Assembly: GCA_028066595.1 (NCBI GenBank)
Contig: JALCBJ010000057.1
Coordinates: 1-43,469 of the forward strand
Direction of reading: 5' to 3'
Source of the DNA: Thermoanaerobaculia bacterium
Lineage (GTDB): Bacteria; Acidobacteriota; Thermoanaerobaculia; Multivoradales; J023
Length of the DNA: 43,469 nucleotides
Shown: in pieces, positions 20,991 through 28,196 of the stretch
How positions within the stretch are numbered: position 1 is the first letter of the stretch
How the letters are laid out: the number at the start of each line of letters is the position of its first letter
The notes under the pieces: generated by a model
Told to the model about the DNA's origin: nothing
Seen by the model: only the letters and a program-made list of their open reading frames with translations
Database searches by the model: none
Position numbers and translations under genes: made by a program

Positions 20991-22703
20991 TCAGATGCCG
21001 CCGTCAGCCGCCGCCGGATCGGAGCGCTCCTGGTTTTCGGCCACCTGCGCGTCGCCGTTCAGCTCCTGTCGACTGCTCAGCTGAGCCTCTGCCTCGTCGA
21101 AGAGCTCCAGAGCTTCCTGGATCTGGAGATCGCCGTCGGCCATCACCCGGTTGGCTTCCTGGGTGCCAAAGGCCGAGTTGAAGATGTCGGCGTGAATCTG
21201 GCGGACCGTGAACTCCCGGGCTTCTTCGTCTTCCAGCATCTCTGCCAGATCCTCTTCCGCGACGATCTCCTCGGCGAGCACCCAGTTGCGGAAACGGTCG
21301 AGCAGGTCCGCCGGGGGAGTCCAGTCGGTGGAATCGATACCCTGGCGAGCGTTGTAGTCGACTGCGAAATCGAAGAACGCGTTGCGCGAGAAAAGGGCGG
21401 TCAGAATCGAAGGGCCGTCCGGCAGCTCGATCTCGACGTCGGGTTGGATGCCACCTCCGCCGTACACCTCCCGTCCGAGGTCGGTATAGAAGATCTCGTT
21501 TTCGGGGGCGACCTGGATCTCCGGCGGTGCGTCGCCCGGCGCCAGGATGACGGCGGGGCTTCCTTCGTCCGAGGGCTCGTCGCTATTCCCGTCGTCCGTT
21601 TCCGGTTCACCGAAGTGCGTGTAGTAGTCGTAGTACGAGGAATAGTCACGCTGGATCAAGCGACCCGAGGGCGTGTAGTACTTGGCGGTGGTCAATGCCA
21701 CGCCGGAGCCGTAGGAGAGGTTGTAGACGGTCTGGACCAGACCCTTGCCCCAGGTCGAAGTTCCTGCGACTACACCCATGTCGTGATCCTGAATCGCGCC
21801 GGCGAGGATCTCCGCGGCGGACGCGGTACCGTTGTTCACCAACACCACGAGCGGCATCTCGAGCGGTTCGAAGCCGTCTTCGGCGTAGAAGGTCTGGTAC
21901 GACTCCGGTAGCCGGCCACGGGTCTCGACGATGCGGGCGTTGGGCGGCACGAAGAGACCCGAGACGAGCACGGTCTGATCGAGAAGACCGCCGCCGTTGG
22001 AGCGCAGGTCCAGGAGTAGCCGCTCCATTCCCTGCCCCTTGAGATCGTCCAGCGCCTGTTTCATCTCGCGAGCGGTGGAGCGGGTGAAGTCGGTGAGACG
22101 GATATAGCCTGTCCCGGGCTCCATCATGTAGGCATAGCGGACGCTGTTCTGCGGAATCTCGGCACGCGTGATGTCCATATCGAGTGGCTCTTCGAGCCCA
22201 CGCCGCCGGATCGTGACGTTGACCTGCGTCCCCTTCGGACCCTTCAGCTTGTCCACTGCCTCGTCGAGGGTCATGGTGTCGGTGGGCTCGCCTTCGATGT
22301 TCGAAATCACGTCGCCTGCTCGAAGGCCCATCCGCCATGCCGGCGTTCCCTCGATCGGGCTGATCACCGTCAGATCGCCGTCACGCACGCTGACCAGAAT
22401 ACCGAGCCCGAAGAAACTCTCCTGCTGGCGCTCACGCATCTCGGCGTAGTCGTCCGGCGTCAGAAAGCTGGTGTGCGGATCGAGGGTCCGCAGCATGCCG
22501 TGGATCGAGGCGTAGACGAGGTCCTTGTAGGTGACCTCCGCACCGTAGTTCTCGTGGGCCTTCTCGAGTAGCTCCGTATAGAGCCGAAGCTGGGCTTGGG
22601 TGTCTTTGCCCGAGACCGCGAGCAGTTGATCACCGGCCATCCCGCCGAAGAGAACGGCTCCGAGAAAAAGGATGATCGCGAAGTTGCGCCAAGGTTTCGT
22701 CAT
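20991..22703 (-). CDS. ctpA: C-terminal processing peptidase, S41 family (CtpA/Prc-like)
   Basis: 570-aa periplasmic tail-specific protease from the ATG at 22703; the open frame extends 55 codons upstream without family similarity. An N-terminal membrane/signal segment (NFAIILFLGAVLFGGMAG, ~6-23) precedes the cap region. The PDZ domain lies at about 100-170 (GLGILVSVRDGDLTV, GLRAGDVISNI). The S41 core has catalytic Ser295 in NNGTASAAEILAG and Lys320 in TSTWGKGLVQT, a Ser-Lys dyad. The C-terminal ~190 residues are acidic and include GGGGIQPDVEIELPD, common in Ctp proteases. It probably trims envelope or secreted proteins. It is divergent from tatA, which is functionally suggestive only. Confidence 0.94.
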   Translation of the reverse strand: MTKPWRNFAIILFLGAVLFGGMAGDQLLAVSGKDTQAQLRLYTELLEKAHENYGAEVTYKDLVYASIHGMLRTLDPHTSFLTPDDYAEMRERQQESFFGLGILVSVRDGDLTVISPIEGTPAWRMGLRAGDVISNIEGEPTDTMTLDEAVDKLKGPKGTQVNVTIRRRGLEEPLDMDITRAEIPQNSVRYAYMMEPGTGYIRLTDFTRSTAREMKQALDDLKGQGMERLLLDLRSNGGGLLDQTVLVSGLFVPPNARIVETRGRLPESYQTFYAEDGFEPLEMPLVVLVNNGTASAAEILAGAIQDHDMGVVAGTSTWGKGLVQTVYNLSYGSGVALTTAKYYTPSGRLIQRDYSSYYDYYTHFGEPETDDGNSDEPSDEGSPAVILAPGDAPPEIQVAPENEIFYTDLGREVYGGGGIQPDVEIELPDGPSILTALFSRNAFFDFAVDYNARQGIDSTDWTPPADLLDRFRNWVLAEEIVAEEDLAEMLEDEEAREFTVRQIHADIFNSAFGTQEANRVMADGDLQIQEALELFDEAEAQLSSRQELNGDAQVAENQERSDPAAADGGI

Positions 22704-22900
22704 GGGTGGGATCCTAGCATCGGAGTCTGCAGAGCTGAGGTCATGATGGGACGGGCCGGCGTACTGTCGGGCCGCGCTGAGTGACACGCGACGACGGTGC
22801 GCTGTTGCAAGTCTTACGGGCGTCGTCCGCTCAGGGTTCGTGTCGCTGCCGAGTCCGTCTCTTGACATCGGACCGAGCGCCCCGGAAGATGGCGCCCATC

Positions 22901-23296
22901 ATGTTCGGCTCCCTCGGTGCACCGGAACTGCTCTTCATCTTGGGACTGGCCTTGCTCATCTTCGGACCTTCGAAGCTACCGGAGCTGGGCCGTACCCTGG
23001 GTAAGGCCATGGGGGAGTTCCGCAAGGCGGCGACGGACTTCAAGCGCACGCTGAATGCCGAGGCCTTGGAGCGAGAGATGCGCGAAGCCGATCCCCGGCG
23101 TGCGGTCAGCGATACGTTGAAGAAGGCCAAGACGGAGCTCGACGACGCCCTGCGGCTCGACGAATCGGGGAGTGAGCCGGATCCCGAGCCGACGGGGGAG
23201 AGCGTCGCCGCGGGTACGGTAGCCCGCGGGACGGACGTCGAGGACGAGGGTAGCCAGGCCGAACCATCCGATTCACCAAAGCCAGGTGCATCGTGA
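22901..23296 (+). CDS. tatA: Twin-arginine translocase subunit TatA/TatB
   Basis: 131-aa Tat pore/receptor component. MFGSLGAPELLFILGLALLIFG is the short N-terminal membrane helix. FGPSKLPELGRTLGKAMGEFRKAATDFKRTLN is the hinge and amphipathic helix typical of the family. The tail (~75 residues) is long, acidic and disordered, which is more TatB-like. Only one TatA/B-type gene is present, so it may serve both roles. The ATG at 22901 gives the standard N-terminus. An ATG at 22889 (MAPI...) is possible, but GGAAG directly abuts it. The stop is 16 bp before tatC. An upstream TTGACA (22862-22867) has no matching -10. Confidence 0.9.
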   Translation: MFGSLGAPELLFILGLALLIFGPSKLPELGRTLGKAMGEFRKAATDFKRTLNAEALEREMREADPRRAVSDTLKKAKTELDDALRLDESGSEPDPEPTGESVAAGTVARGTDVEDEGSQAEPSDSPKPGAS

Positions 23297-23312
23297 GTGG
23301 AATCGACCGCCA

Positions 23313-24125
23313 ATGAGCCCGACCCACTCGCTGTCGGACGAAGATGCTCAGCCACCGAGTAATGACGGCCAGGAGGAGCTCGTCACCATGGGGCTCCTGG
23401 AGCACCTGGAGGAGCTGCGCGACCGCCTCCTGATCGCTGTCGCGGCATTCGCCGTGGCGTTCTTCGCTAGCTGGGCATTCTCGGGACCGATCTACGACTT
23501 CCTTGCGCAGCCGATCTATCGCTACTTGCCCGAAGGCGAGAAACTGGCCTTCCTTGGGATCACGGATCCCTTCGTCATCTATGTCAAGGTGGCCGCCCTC
23601 GCGGCGGTCTTCGCCGCGTCGCCGATCATTCTCTGGCAGCTCTGGGCTTTCGTTTCGCCCGGGCTCTACCGCCGCGAGCGGCTGCTGGCTGGGCCTTTCG
23701 TCCTGTTTGGCTCGCTCCTCTTCCTGGCTGGTGGTGCCTTCGCGTATTACGTAGCGTTCCCGTTCGCGGTGGAGTTCCTGTTGGGGATGGGAGAGCGTTT
23801 CCAGGCCACCATCACGGTCGACAGGTATCTCTCGTTCCTCATGACCGTGATCCTCGGACTGGGACTGATGTTCGAGCTTCCGACGGTGATCTTCTTCTTG
23901 GCGCGGCTCGGCGTGGTGACCCCGAGGTTCTTGCTGCGGCACTTCCGTTGGGCTGTCCTGTTGATCTTCGTCGCCGCCGCGATCATCACGCCGACACCGG
24001 ACGTGATCAATCTGCTGGTCTTCGCGTTGCCTACGATCGGCCTGTATCTGGTCGGAGTGGGTGTCGCCGCTCTGTTCGGACGACCCCGGGAGCCGTCACC
24101 TCGATCGTCAGAGGCGAATCGTTAG
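23313..24125 (+). CDS. tatC: Sec-independent protein translocase TatC
   Basis: 270-aa six-helix Tat receptor that recognises twin-arginine signal peptides. LLEHLEELRDRLL with its conserved Glu opens the first helix. SPGLYRRERLLAGP in the first cytoplasmic loop and FELPTVIFFLARLGVVTPRFLL are diagnostic. ITPTPDVINLLVFALPTIGLYLVGV gives the last two helices. The ATG at 23313 is preferred over an in-frame GTG at 23286. The extra nine residues of the longer form would overlap tatA and lack similarity. It forms an operon with tatA. The following TPR gene may have its own promoter at 24139-24167. Confidence 0.96.
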   Translation: MSPTHSLSDEDAQPPSNDGQEELVTMGLLEHLEELRDRLLIAVAAFAVAFFASWAFSGPIYDFLAQPIYRYLPEGEKLAFLGITDPFVIYVKVAALAAVFAASPIILWQLWAFVSPGLYRRERLLAGPFVLFGSLLFLAGGAFAYYVAFPFAVEFLLGMGERFQATITVDRYLSFLMTVILGLGLMFELPTVIFFLARLGVVTPRFLLRHFRWAVLLIFVAAAIITPTPDVINLLVFALPTIGLYLVGVGVAALFGRPREPSPRSSEANR

Positions 24126-24138
24126 CACTCTCAGCGTG

Positions 24139-24167
24139 TTGACGCTCGGGTGACGATCCCGTAGCCT
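24139..24167 (+). promoter_or_regulatory. Candidate promoter for the zinc-ribbon TPR gene
   Basis: TTGACG (24139-24144; 5/6), 17-bp spacer, TAGCCT (24162-24167; 3/6). The predicted start, near 24174, falls within two bases of the ATG at 24176, so the mRNA would be leaderless. The weak -10 keeps confidence low. Confidence 0.35.
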
Positions 24168-24175
24168 GCCCCGCG

Positions 24176-26044
24176 ATGTTGTGCCAGCTATGTGGTGTCC
24201 GCAACGAGGACGACGCGGTGAAATGTCGGACCTGCGGTCATAAGTTGCTGGTGTTGTCGGGTGGCGGCCAAGAGCGAGACGATCTGGAGCGAGGATTCGA
24301 ACCGGATCCGGAAGCGCAGCTCCCTTTCGACGAGCACCTGCTGGAGCGCGTCTCGATTCTCGAGGAGGTCGTCAAGCGCACCGCGCAGGCCATGCGCAAA
24401 GGCCTGGAGACCCTGCACTCCCTGGAACAGAAGATCCTCCTGAATCACTCGGGACTGTTGTCGCTCCGTCAAGTGCTCGATGAGTCGGCGTTGGTGGAAC
24501 GGACTCGCTGGACCGAACTGTGGGAGAGCCGGCTCGATCGGCAGCTGTTGGCTCTGGAGAAGCGGGAGCGTTTCGTGCAGGCTCGGGAGCGGATCACCGA
24601 CCTGTACGAAGGAGACGATCCCGGCGCATTCCGAGGCCTGCTCGACGACGCCGAGTCCAGCTTCGTGGCTTACAAGCTAGAGCGCGCGGTAGCGGTTCTG
24701 GAAGAAGCACGGCGACACGACGATCAGAACTACGAGCTGGAGTTCTTCCTCGCCGAGGTGCACTTCAACGAAGGGCACCGGGACGAGGCTCTAGAGCGTT
24801 TCCTCCGGGTGCTGGAGCTTCGCTCCGGACATCTCGAAAGCTTGATCTACGCCGGCGTGCTCCTGCATCAGGACGGCGACAACGAGGCAGCCGAGACGCT
24901 GCTGCGAGATGCAGCAGAACGCTATCCCGACGCCTTCCTGCCCCGGTTTGCCTTGGGTGCGTTGCAGTTCTACTCGGGCCGACACGAGCCAGCCGCGGAT
25001 TGGATGGAGACCGCGGTACGCCTGGACGGCGTGGTACCCCAGGCCTGGTATCTGCTCGGCTGCGCTCAACTCGAGTGCGGTAGGGCCCAGCCTGCGCTGG
25101 AGGCCTTGCAGGTCGCTGCGGAGATGGAGCCGGACTCGGCGGAAGTGCGCCTGGCATTGGCCGTGGCCTATCTCGACCGCGGTTGGCGAAAGAAGGCCGA
25201 GAACGCTGCTCGGACCGCCTGCGCGCTCCGTCCCCACTGCATGGAGTATCGCGAGCTGGTGGAGCTGCTACGCCCGGAAGGAAAACGGCTGGAGAAGAGC
25301 GCCGTAGAAGCCCTGCTGCGAGCCGAAGAGGCCATCTTTGCCGGCGATGTGGCCGGCGCCGTCACCGCCTACCGTGACGCGCTGCACCACGAGCCCGACA
25401 ACGCCTTGCTGCACATCGCCTACGCCATGGCATGCATCGAGCTCGATCGGCTGAGCGAGGTAGAGCCCGCTGTGTCACATGCGCTCAGGATGCAACCGGG
25501 GGACGATCTCGAGACAGCGGCCATCGCGACCCTGGTGGAATCTCTACGAGCCCAGCGGTGTGACGACGATGCGGTACGGCTGGCGCGCCACGCTCTGGGC
25601 AGTGCCGGCTCGGACTACGCAAAGGGGCTGATGTCCTTCGAGCTCGGAGTGAGCCTCGCCTGTCTCGCGAGCTCAGGCCGCAGGGATGTACGCCCGAAAG
25701 ATGTTCGGGCGGAAGCCGAGGAGTTACTCCGAACCTCGCAGAGGTTGCTATCCGCCGGTCTGGAACGCTTCCCGCTGGCGGCGCGAGGCTGGCTCGCGAC
25801 GTCTTCGCGGACTGGGTCTGATCCTGCGGAAGCGGTCCGTTGCCTGCGGCAGGCGAACGAGCTAGGCTCCTCCCCGCGGATTCTCATGCAGCTGGCCGTG
25901 GCCGCCCTATCCGCACGTCTGAAATCTGCCGAGAACCTGGACATCGCCCGCGCGGCGTTGGTCGGTGCACGCCGCGAGCGGGAACGTGGTGGTCTGCCGG
26001 AGCGACTCCTCGGCGCCCTCCGCGACGCACCGCGTCGCGAGTGA
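24176..26044 (+). CDS. Zinc-ribbon TPR protein of unknown function
   Basis: 622-aa protein with an N-terminal rubredoxin/zinc-ribbon-like knuckle: Cys3-X2-Cys6 and Cys17-X2-Cys20. A predicted coiled coil follows at ~50-155 (LLERVSILEEVVKRTAQAMRKG...). Roughly ten TPR-like helical hairpins fill ~155-600; one clear unit is AWYLLGCAQLECGRAQPALEALQVAAEMEPD. There is no signal peptide or membrane segment, so it is cytosolic. The architecture suggests a scaffold or adaptor. It lies between tatC (51 bp upstream) and proS (46 bp downstream), all on the plus strand. Neighbours give no specific partner. No ribosome site is seen, matching the possible leaderless promoter. Confidence 0.75.
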   Translation: MLCQLCGVRNEDDAVKCRTCGHKLLVLSGGGQERDDLERGFEPDPEAQLPFDEHLLERVSILEEVVKRTAQAMRKGLETLHSLEQKILLNHSGLLSLRQVLDESALVERTRWTELWESRLDRQLLALEKRERFVQARERITDLYEGDDPGAFRGLLDDAESSFVAYKLERAVAVLEEARRHDDQNYELEFFLAEVHFNEGHRDEALERFLRVLELRSGHLESLIYAGVLLHQDGDNEAAETLLRDAAERYPDAFLPRFALGALQFYSGRHEPAADWMETAVRLDGVVPQAWYLLGCAQLECGRAQPALEALQVAAEMEPDSAEVRLALAVAYLDRGWRKKAENAARTACALRPHCMEYRELVELLRPEGKRLEKSAVEALLRAEEAIFAGDVAGAVTAYRDALHHEPDNALLHIAYAMACIELDRLSEVEPAVSHALRMQPGDDLETAAIATLVESLRAQRCDDDAVRLARHALGSAGSDYAKGLMSFELGVSLACLASSGRRDVRPKDVRAEAEELLRTSQRLLSAGLERFPLAARGWLATSSRTGSDPAEAVRCLRQANELGSSPRILMQLAVAALSARLKSAENLDIARAALVGARRERERGGLPERLLGALRDAPRRE

Positions 26045-26089
26045 TCTCCACATTCCGTTCCGACCCGTACCCAATCGCCGGAGAAGCCC

Positions 26090-27796
26090 ATGCGCTGGAG
26101 CCAGTTCTACCTTTTCACGACTCGCGAAGTACCCAGAGACGCCGAGGTCATCAGCCATCAGCTGATGGTGCGCAGCGGCATGCTCAAGAAGCTTGCTGCC
26201 GGCATCTACACCATGATGCCGATGGGGCAGCGCTCCATGGCCAAGCTGGAAGCCATCGTTCGTCGGGAGCTCGATCGATCCGGAGCGCTCGAGGTCACCA
26301 TGCCTACGATCCAACCGGCCGAGCTCTGGCAAGAGTCCGATCGCTGGAGCGTCTACGGTAAGGAGTTGCTACGCATTCAAGATCGGCATGGGCGAGACTT
26401 CTGCTATGCACCGACAGCCGAAGAGGTCATCACCGATGCGGTGCGCCACGATATTCGCTCGTACAAACAGCTGCCGGTGAGCCTCTACCAGATCCAGACA
26501 AAGTTCCGCGACGAGATCCGCCCACGCTTCGGCCTCATGCGTGGCCGCGAGTTCCTGATGAAGGATGCGTACTCGTTCCATGCCGACGCCGACTCACTGG
26601 ATCAGACGTACCGCGCCATGCACGATGCCTACTGCGCGATCTTAGAAGCGTGCGGTCTGGAGTACAAAGTGGTCGATGCCGATACCGGCAACATCGGAGG
26701 TAAGGACTCGAACGAGTTCATGGTCTTGGCCGAAACCGGTGAGTCCGAGATCGTCAGCTGCGAGTGCGGCTATGCGGCGAATACAGAGAAAGCGGTGACC
26801 GGTGAGCTGCCATCGGCGCCTCCTCTGGCCGCCGAAGAGGTGGCGATCGAGAAGGTGGAGACTCCGGACCTCAAGGCCGTGCCGGAGGTGGCGGACTTCC
26901 TCGACATCGAACCGTCGCAGATGCTCAAGCTGATGATCTATACCTCCGAGACAGAGGAGCCCGTGGCCGTGGCGGTCCGCGGCGACCGTGAGATCAACGA
27001 GATCAAACTGGCGCGACTTCTCGGCGTCGACCACCCGGTGCTGGCCGACGATGCTCTGGTGGAGAGAGTAACCGGCGCGCCGACAGGCTTTGCCGGCCCT
27101 GTAGGCCTATCCGGAGTTCGCTTCCTCGTCGACCGCAGCGCCGCGGCCCTGATGTCCTTCGCCTGCGGTGCCAACGAAGTGGACGCGCATTTCCGATTCG
27201 CTCGGTGGGGCCGCGACGCCGATCCCGGCGAGGTCGTCGACGTCCTGTTGGCGGACGCCGGGGATCCGTGTCCAGAGTGCGACGGCACCCTGCAGAAGAC
27301 CCGCGGGATCGAGACAGGTCACATCTTCAAGTTGGGTACCAAGTACTCGGAAAACATGTCGTGCAACTTCCTCGACGCGGAAGGCAACGATCAGCCCATG
27401 ATCATGGGCTGTTACGGCCTGGGGATCGGCCGCACCGTCGCCGCGGCCATCGAGCAGAATCACGATGACAGCGGCATCGTCTGGCCAGGGCCACTGGCAC
27501 CCTTCAGCGTCCTCCTGATCTCGCTGAATCCACAGGACGAAGAGGTGGTGGCCGCGACCGACGAGTTGTATGGCCAGCTCCGCAATACTGGACTGGAAGT
27601 ACTGTACGACGACCGTGCCGAGCGTGCCGGCGTCAAGTTCAACGACGCCGACCTGATCGGAATCCCGGTGCGGGTCGTGGTGGGGAAGCGCGGCCTCAAG
27701 GAAGGAAAGATCGAGCTCTCGCGACGCATCGACCGCGAGAAGCACCTCGTCGACCGCGCCGACGTGGTCGAGAAAGTGGTGGAACTGTCCTCCTGA
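26090..27796 (+). CDS. proS: Prolyl-tRNA synthetase (bacterial type with editing insertion)
   Basis: 568-aa class II synthetase. Motif 1 surrounds SGMLKKLAAGIYTMMPMG. Motif 2 contains FRDEIRPRFGLMRGREFLMKDAYSFH. Motif 3 is GCYGLGIGRTVAAAIEQ. Between motifs 2 and 3 lies the ~150-residue YbaK-like editing domain (about 225-385), so it is the ProS type 1 that clears Ala-tRNA-Pro. The C-terminal anticodon-binding domain starts near residue 470 (FSVLLISLNPQDEEV). The ATG has GGAG at 26080-26083 with 6-nt spacing. It is about the normal 570 aa. Downstream, a 400-bp gap holds the rpsA promoter and leader. No terminator hairpin was found directly after the stop. Confidence 0.97.
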   Translation: MRWSQFYLFTTREVPRDAEVISHQLMVRSGMLKKLAAGIYTMMPMGQRSMAKLEAIVRRELDRSGALEVTMPTIQPAELWQESDRWSVYGKELLRIQDRHGRDFCYAPTAEEVITDAVRHDIRSYKQLPVSLYQIQTKFRDEIRPRFGLMRGREFLMKDAYSFHADADSLDQTYRAMHDAYCAILEACGLEYKVVDADTGNIGGKDSNEFMVLAETGESEIVSCECGYAANTEKAVTGELPSAPPLAAEEVAIEKVETPDLKAVPEVADFLDIEPSQMLKLMIYTSETEEPVAVAVRGDREINEIKLARLLGVDHPVLADDALVERVTGAPTGFAGPVGLSGVRFLVDRSAAALMSFACGANEVDAHFRFARWGRDADPGEVVDVLLADAGDPCPECDGTLQKTRGIETGHIFKLGTKYSENMSCNFLDAEGNDQPMIMGCYGLGIGRTVAAAIEQNHDDSGIVWPGPLAPFSVLLISLNPQDEEVVAATDELYGQLRNTGLEVLYDDRAERAGVKFNDADLIGIPVRVVVGKRGLKEGKIELSRRIDREKHLVDRADVVEKVVELSS

Positions 27797-27952
27797 ATCA
27801 GTGCAACCCACTGCGCTCCGAAGTCGTCTGGCTCGAAGCGCGTCTCCGAGCGGTTGGAACGGTTCTGGCTCCGACTCTCCCGTCGCTACGACCAAACGCG
27901 GAAGCCGAGGATTTTCAGGGCTTTACGAGCCGTTCGAACCCAGCTTTCGTGG

Positions 27953-27981
27953 TTGACACCTCTGTAGGGCGCTCCTATACT
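27953..27981 (+). promoter_or_regulatory. Strong sigma-70-type promoter of rpsA
   Basis: TTGACA (27953-27958), exact 17-bp spacer, TATACT (27976-27981; 5/6). A 10-bp perfect palindrome ACTCCGGAGT (27979-27988) covers the end of the -10 and the initiation region, where a bound dimer would block open-complex formation. Confidence 0.85.
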
Positions 27982-28151
27982 CCGGAGTCCCGAGTCCTCA
28001 GGCTCCCTGCCAGCTCTGCGCCCATTCCGCGCGCTCGGGCCATCTCGACCGCAGCACGAAACCGCACAGCTCGCCACGCCGCCTGAGCGGCGCACGACGA
28101 CATTGCGCCCGAGGACTCAAGACCCGCTTCGCGGGGAGCATTCGTCAGCGA

Positions 28152-28168
28152 CAGGCGATCGTCGCCTG
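28152..28168 (+). promoter_or_regulatory. rpsA leader hairpin near the ribosome site
   Basis: Perfect 7-bp stem CAGGCGA/TCGCCTG with loop TCG, ending 11 nt before the AGGAG ribosome site. With the upstream CCCGC/GCGGG stem (28123-28135) it could present a structured S1 binding or feedback site. Confidence 0.5.
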
Positions 28169-28196
28169 ATCCCAATAACAGGAGATAAACCTAGCC

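Larger units (their letters stand above)
27797..28196 (+). other. proS-rpsA intergenic region with rpsA promoter and long leader
   Basis: About 400 bp without a gene. The first ~155 bp shows no clear signal. The promoter is at 27953-27981. The predicted untranslated leader of about 208 nt (from ~27989) contains two tight hairpins: CCCGC (28123-28127)/GCGGG (28131-28135) with loop TTC, and CAGGCGA (28152-28158)/TCGCCTG (28162-28168) with loop TCG. The ribosome site AGGAG (28180-28184) is 12 nt before the ATG, slightly far. A long structured leader fits autoregulation of S1 synthesis, as known in enterobacteria; here it is inference. Confidence 0.65.

Noticed and set aside
20919..21911. Plus-strand open frame (~330 codons) opposite the S41 protease
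   Set aside because: Antisense shadow of the protease; no recognisable family and no start signals.
22862..22867. TTGACA upstream of tatA as a promoter
   Set aside because: Positions 16-18 bp downstream offer no -10-like hexamer.
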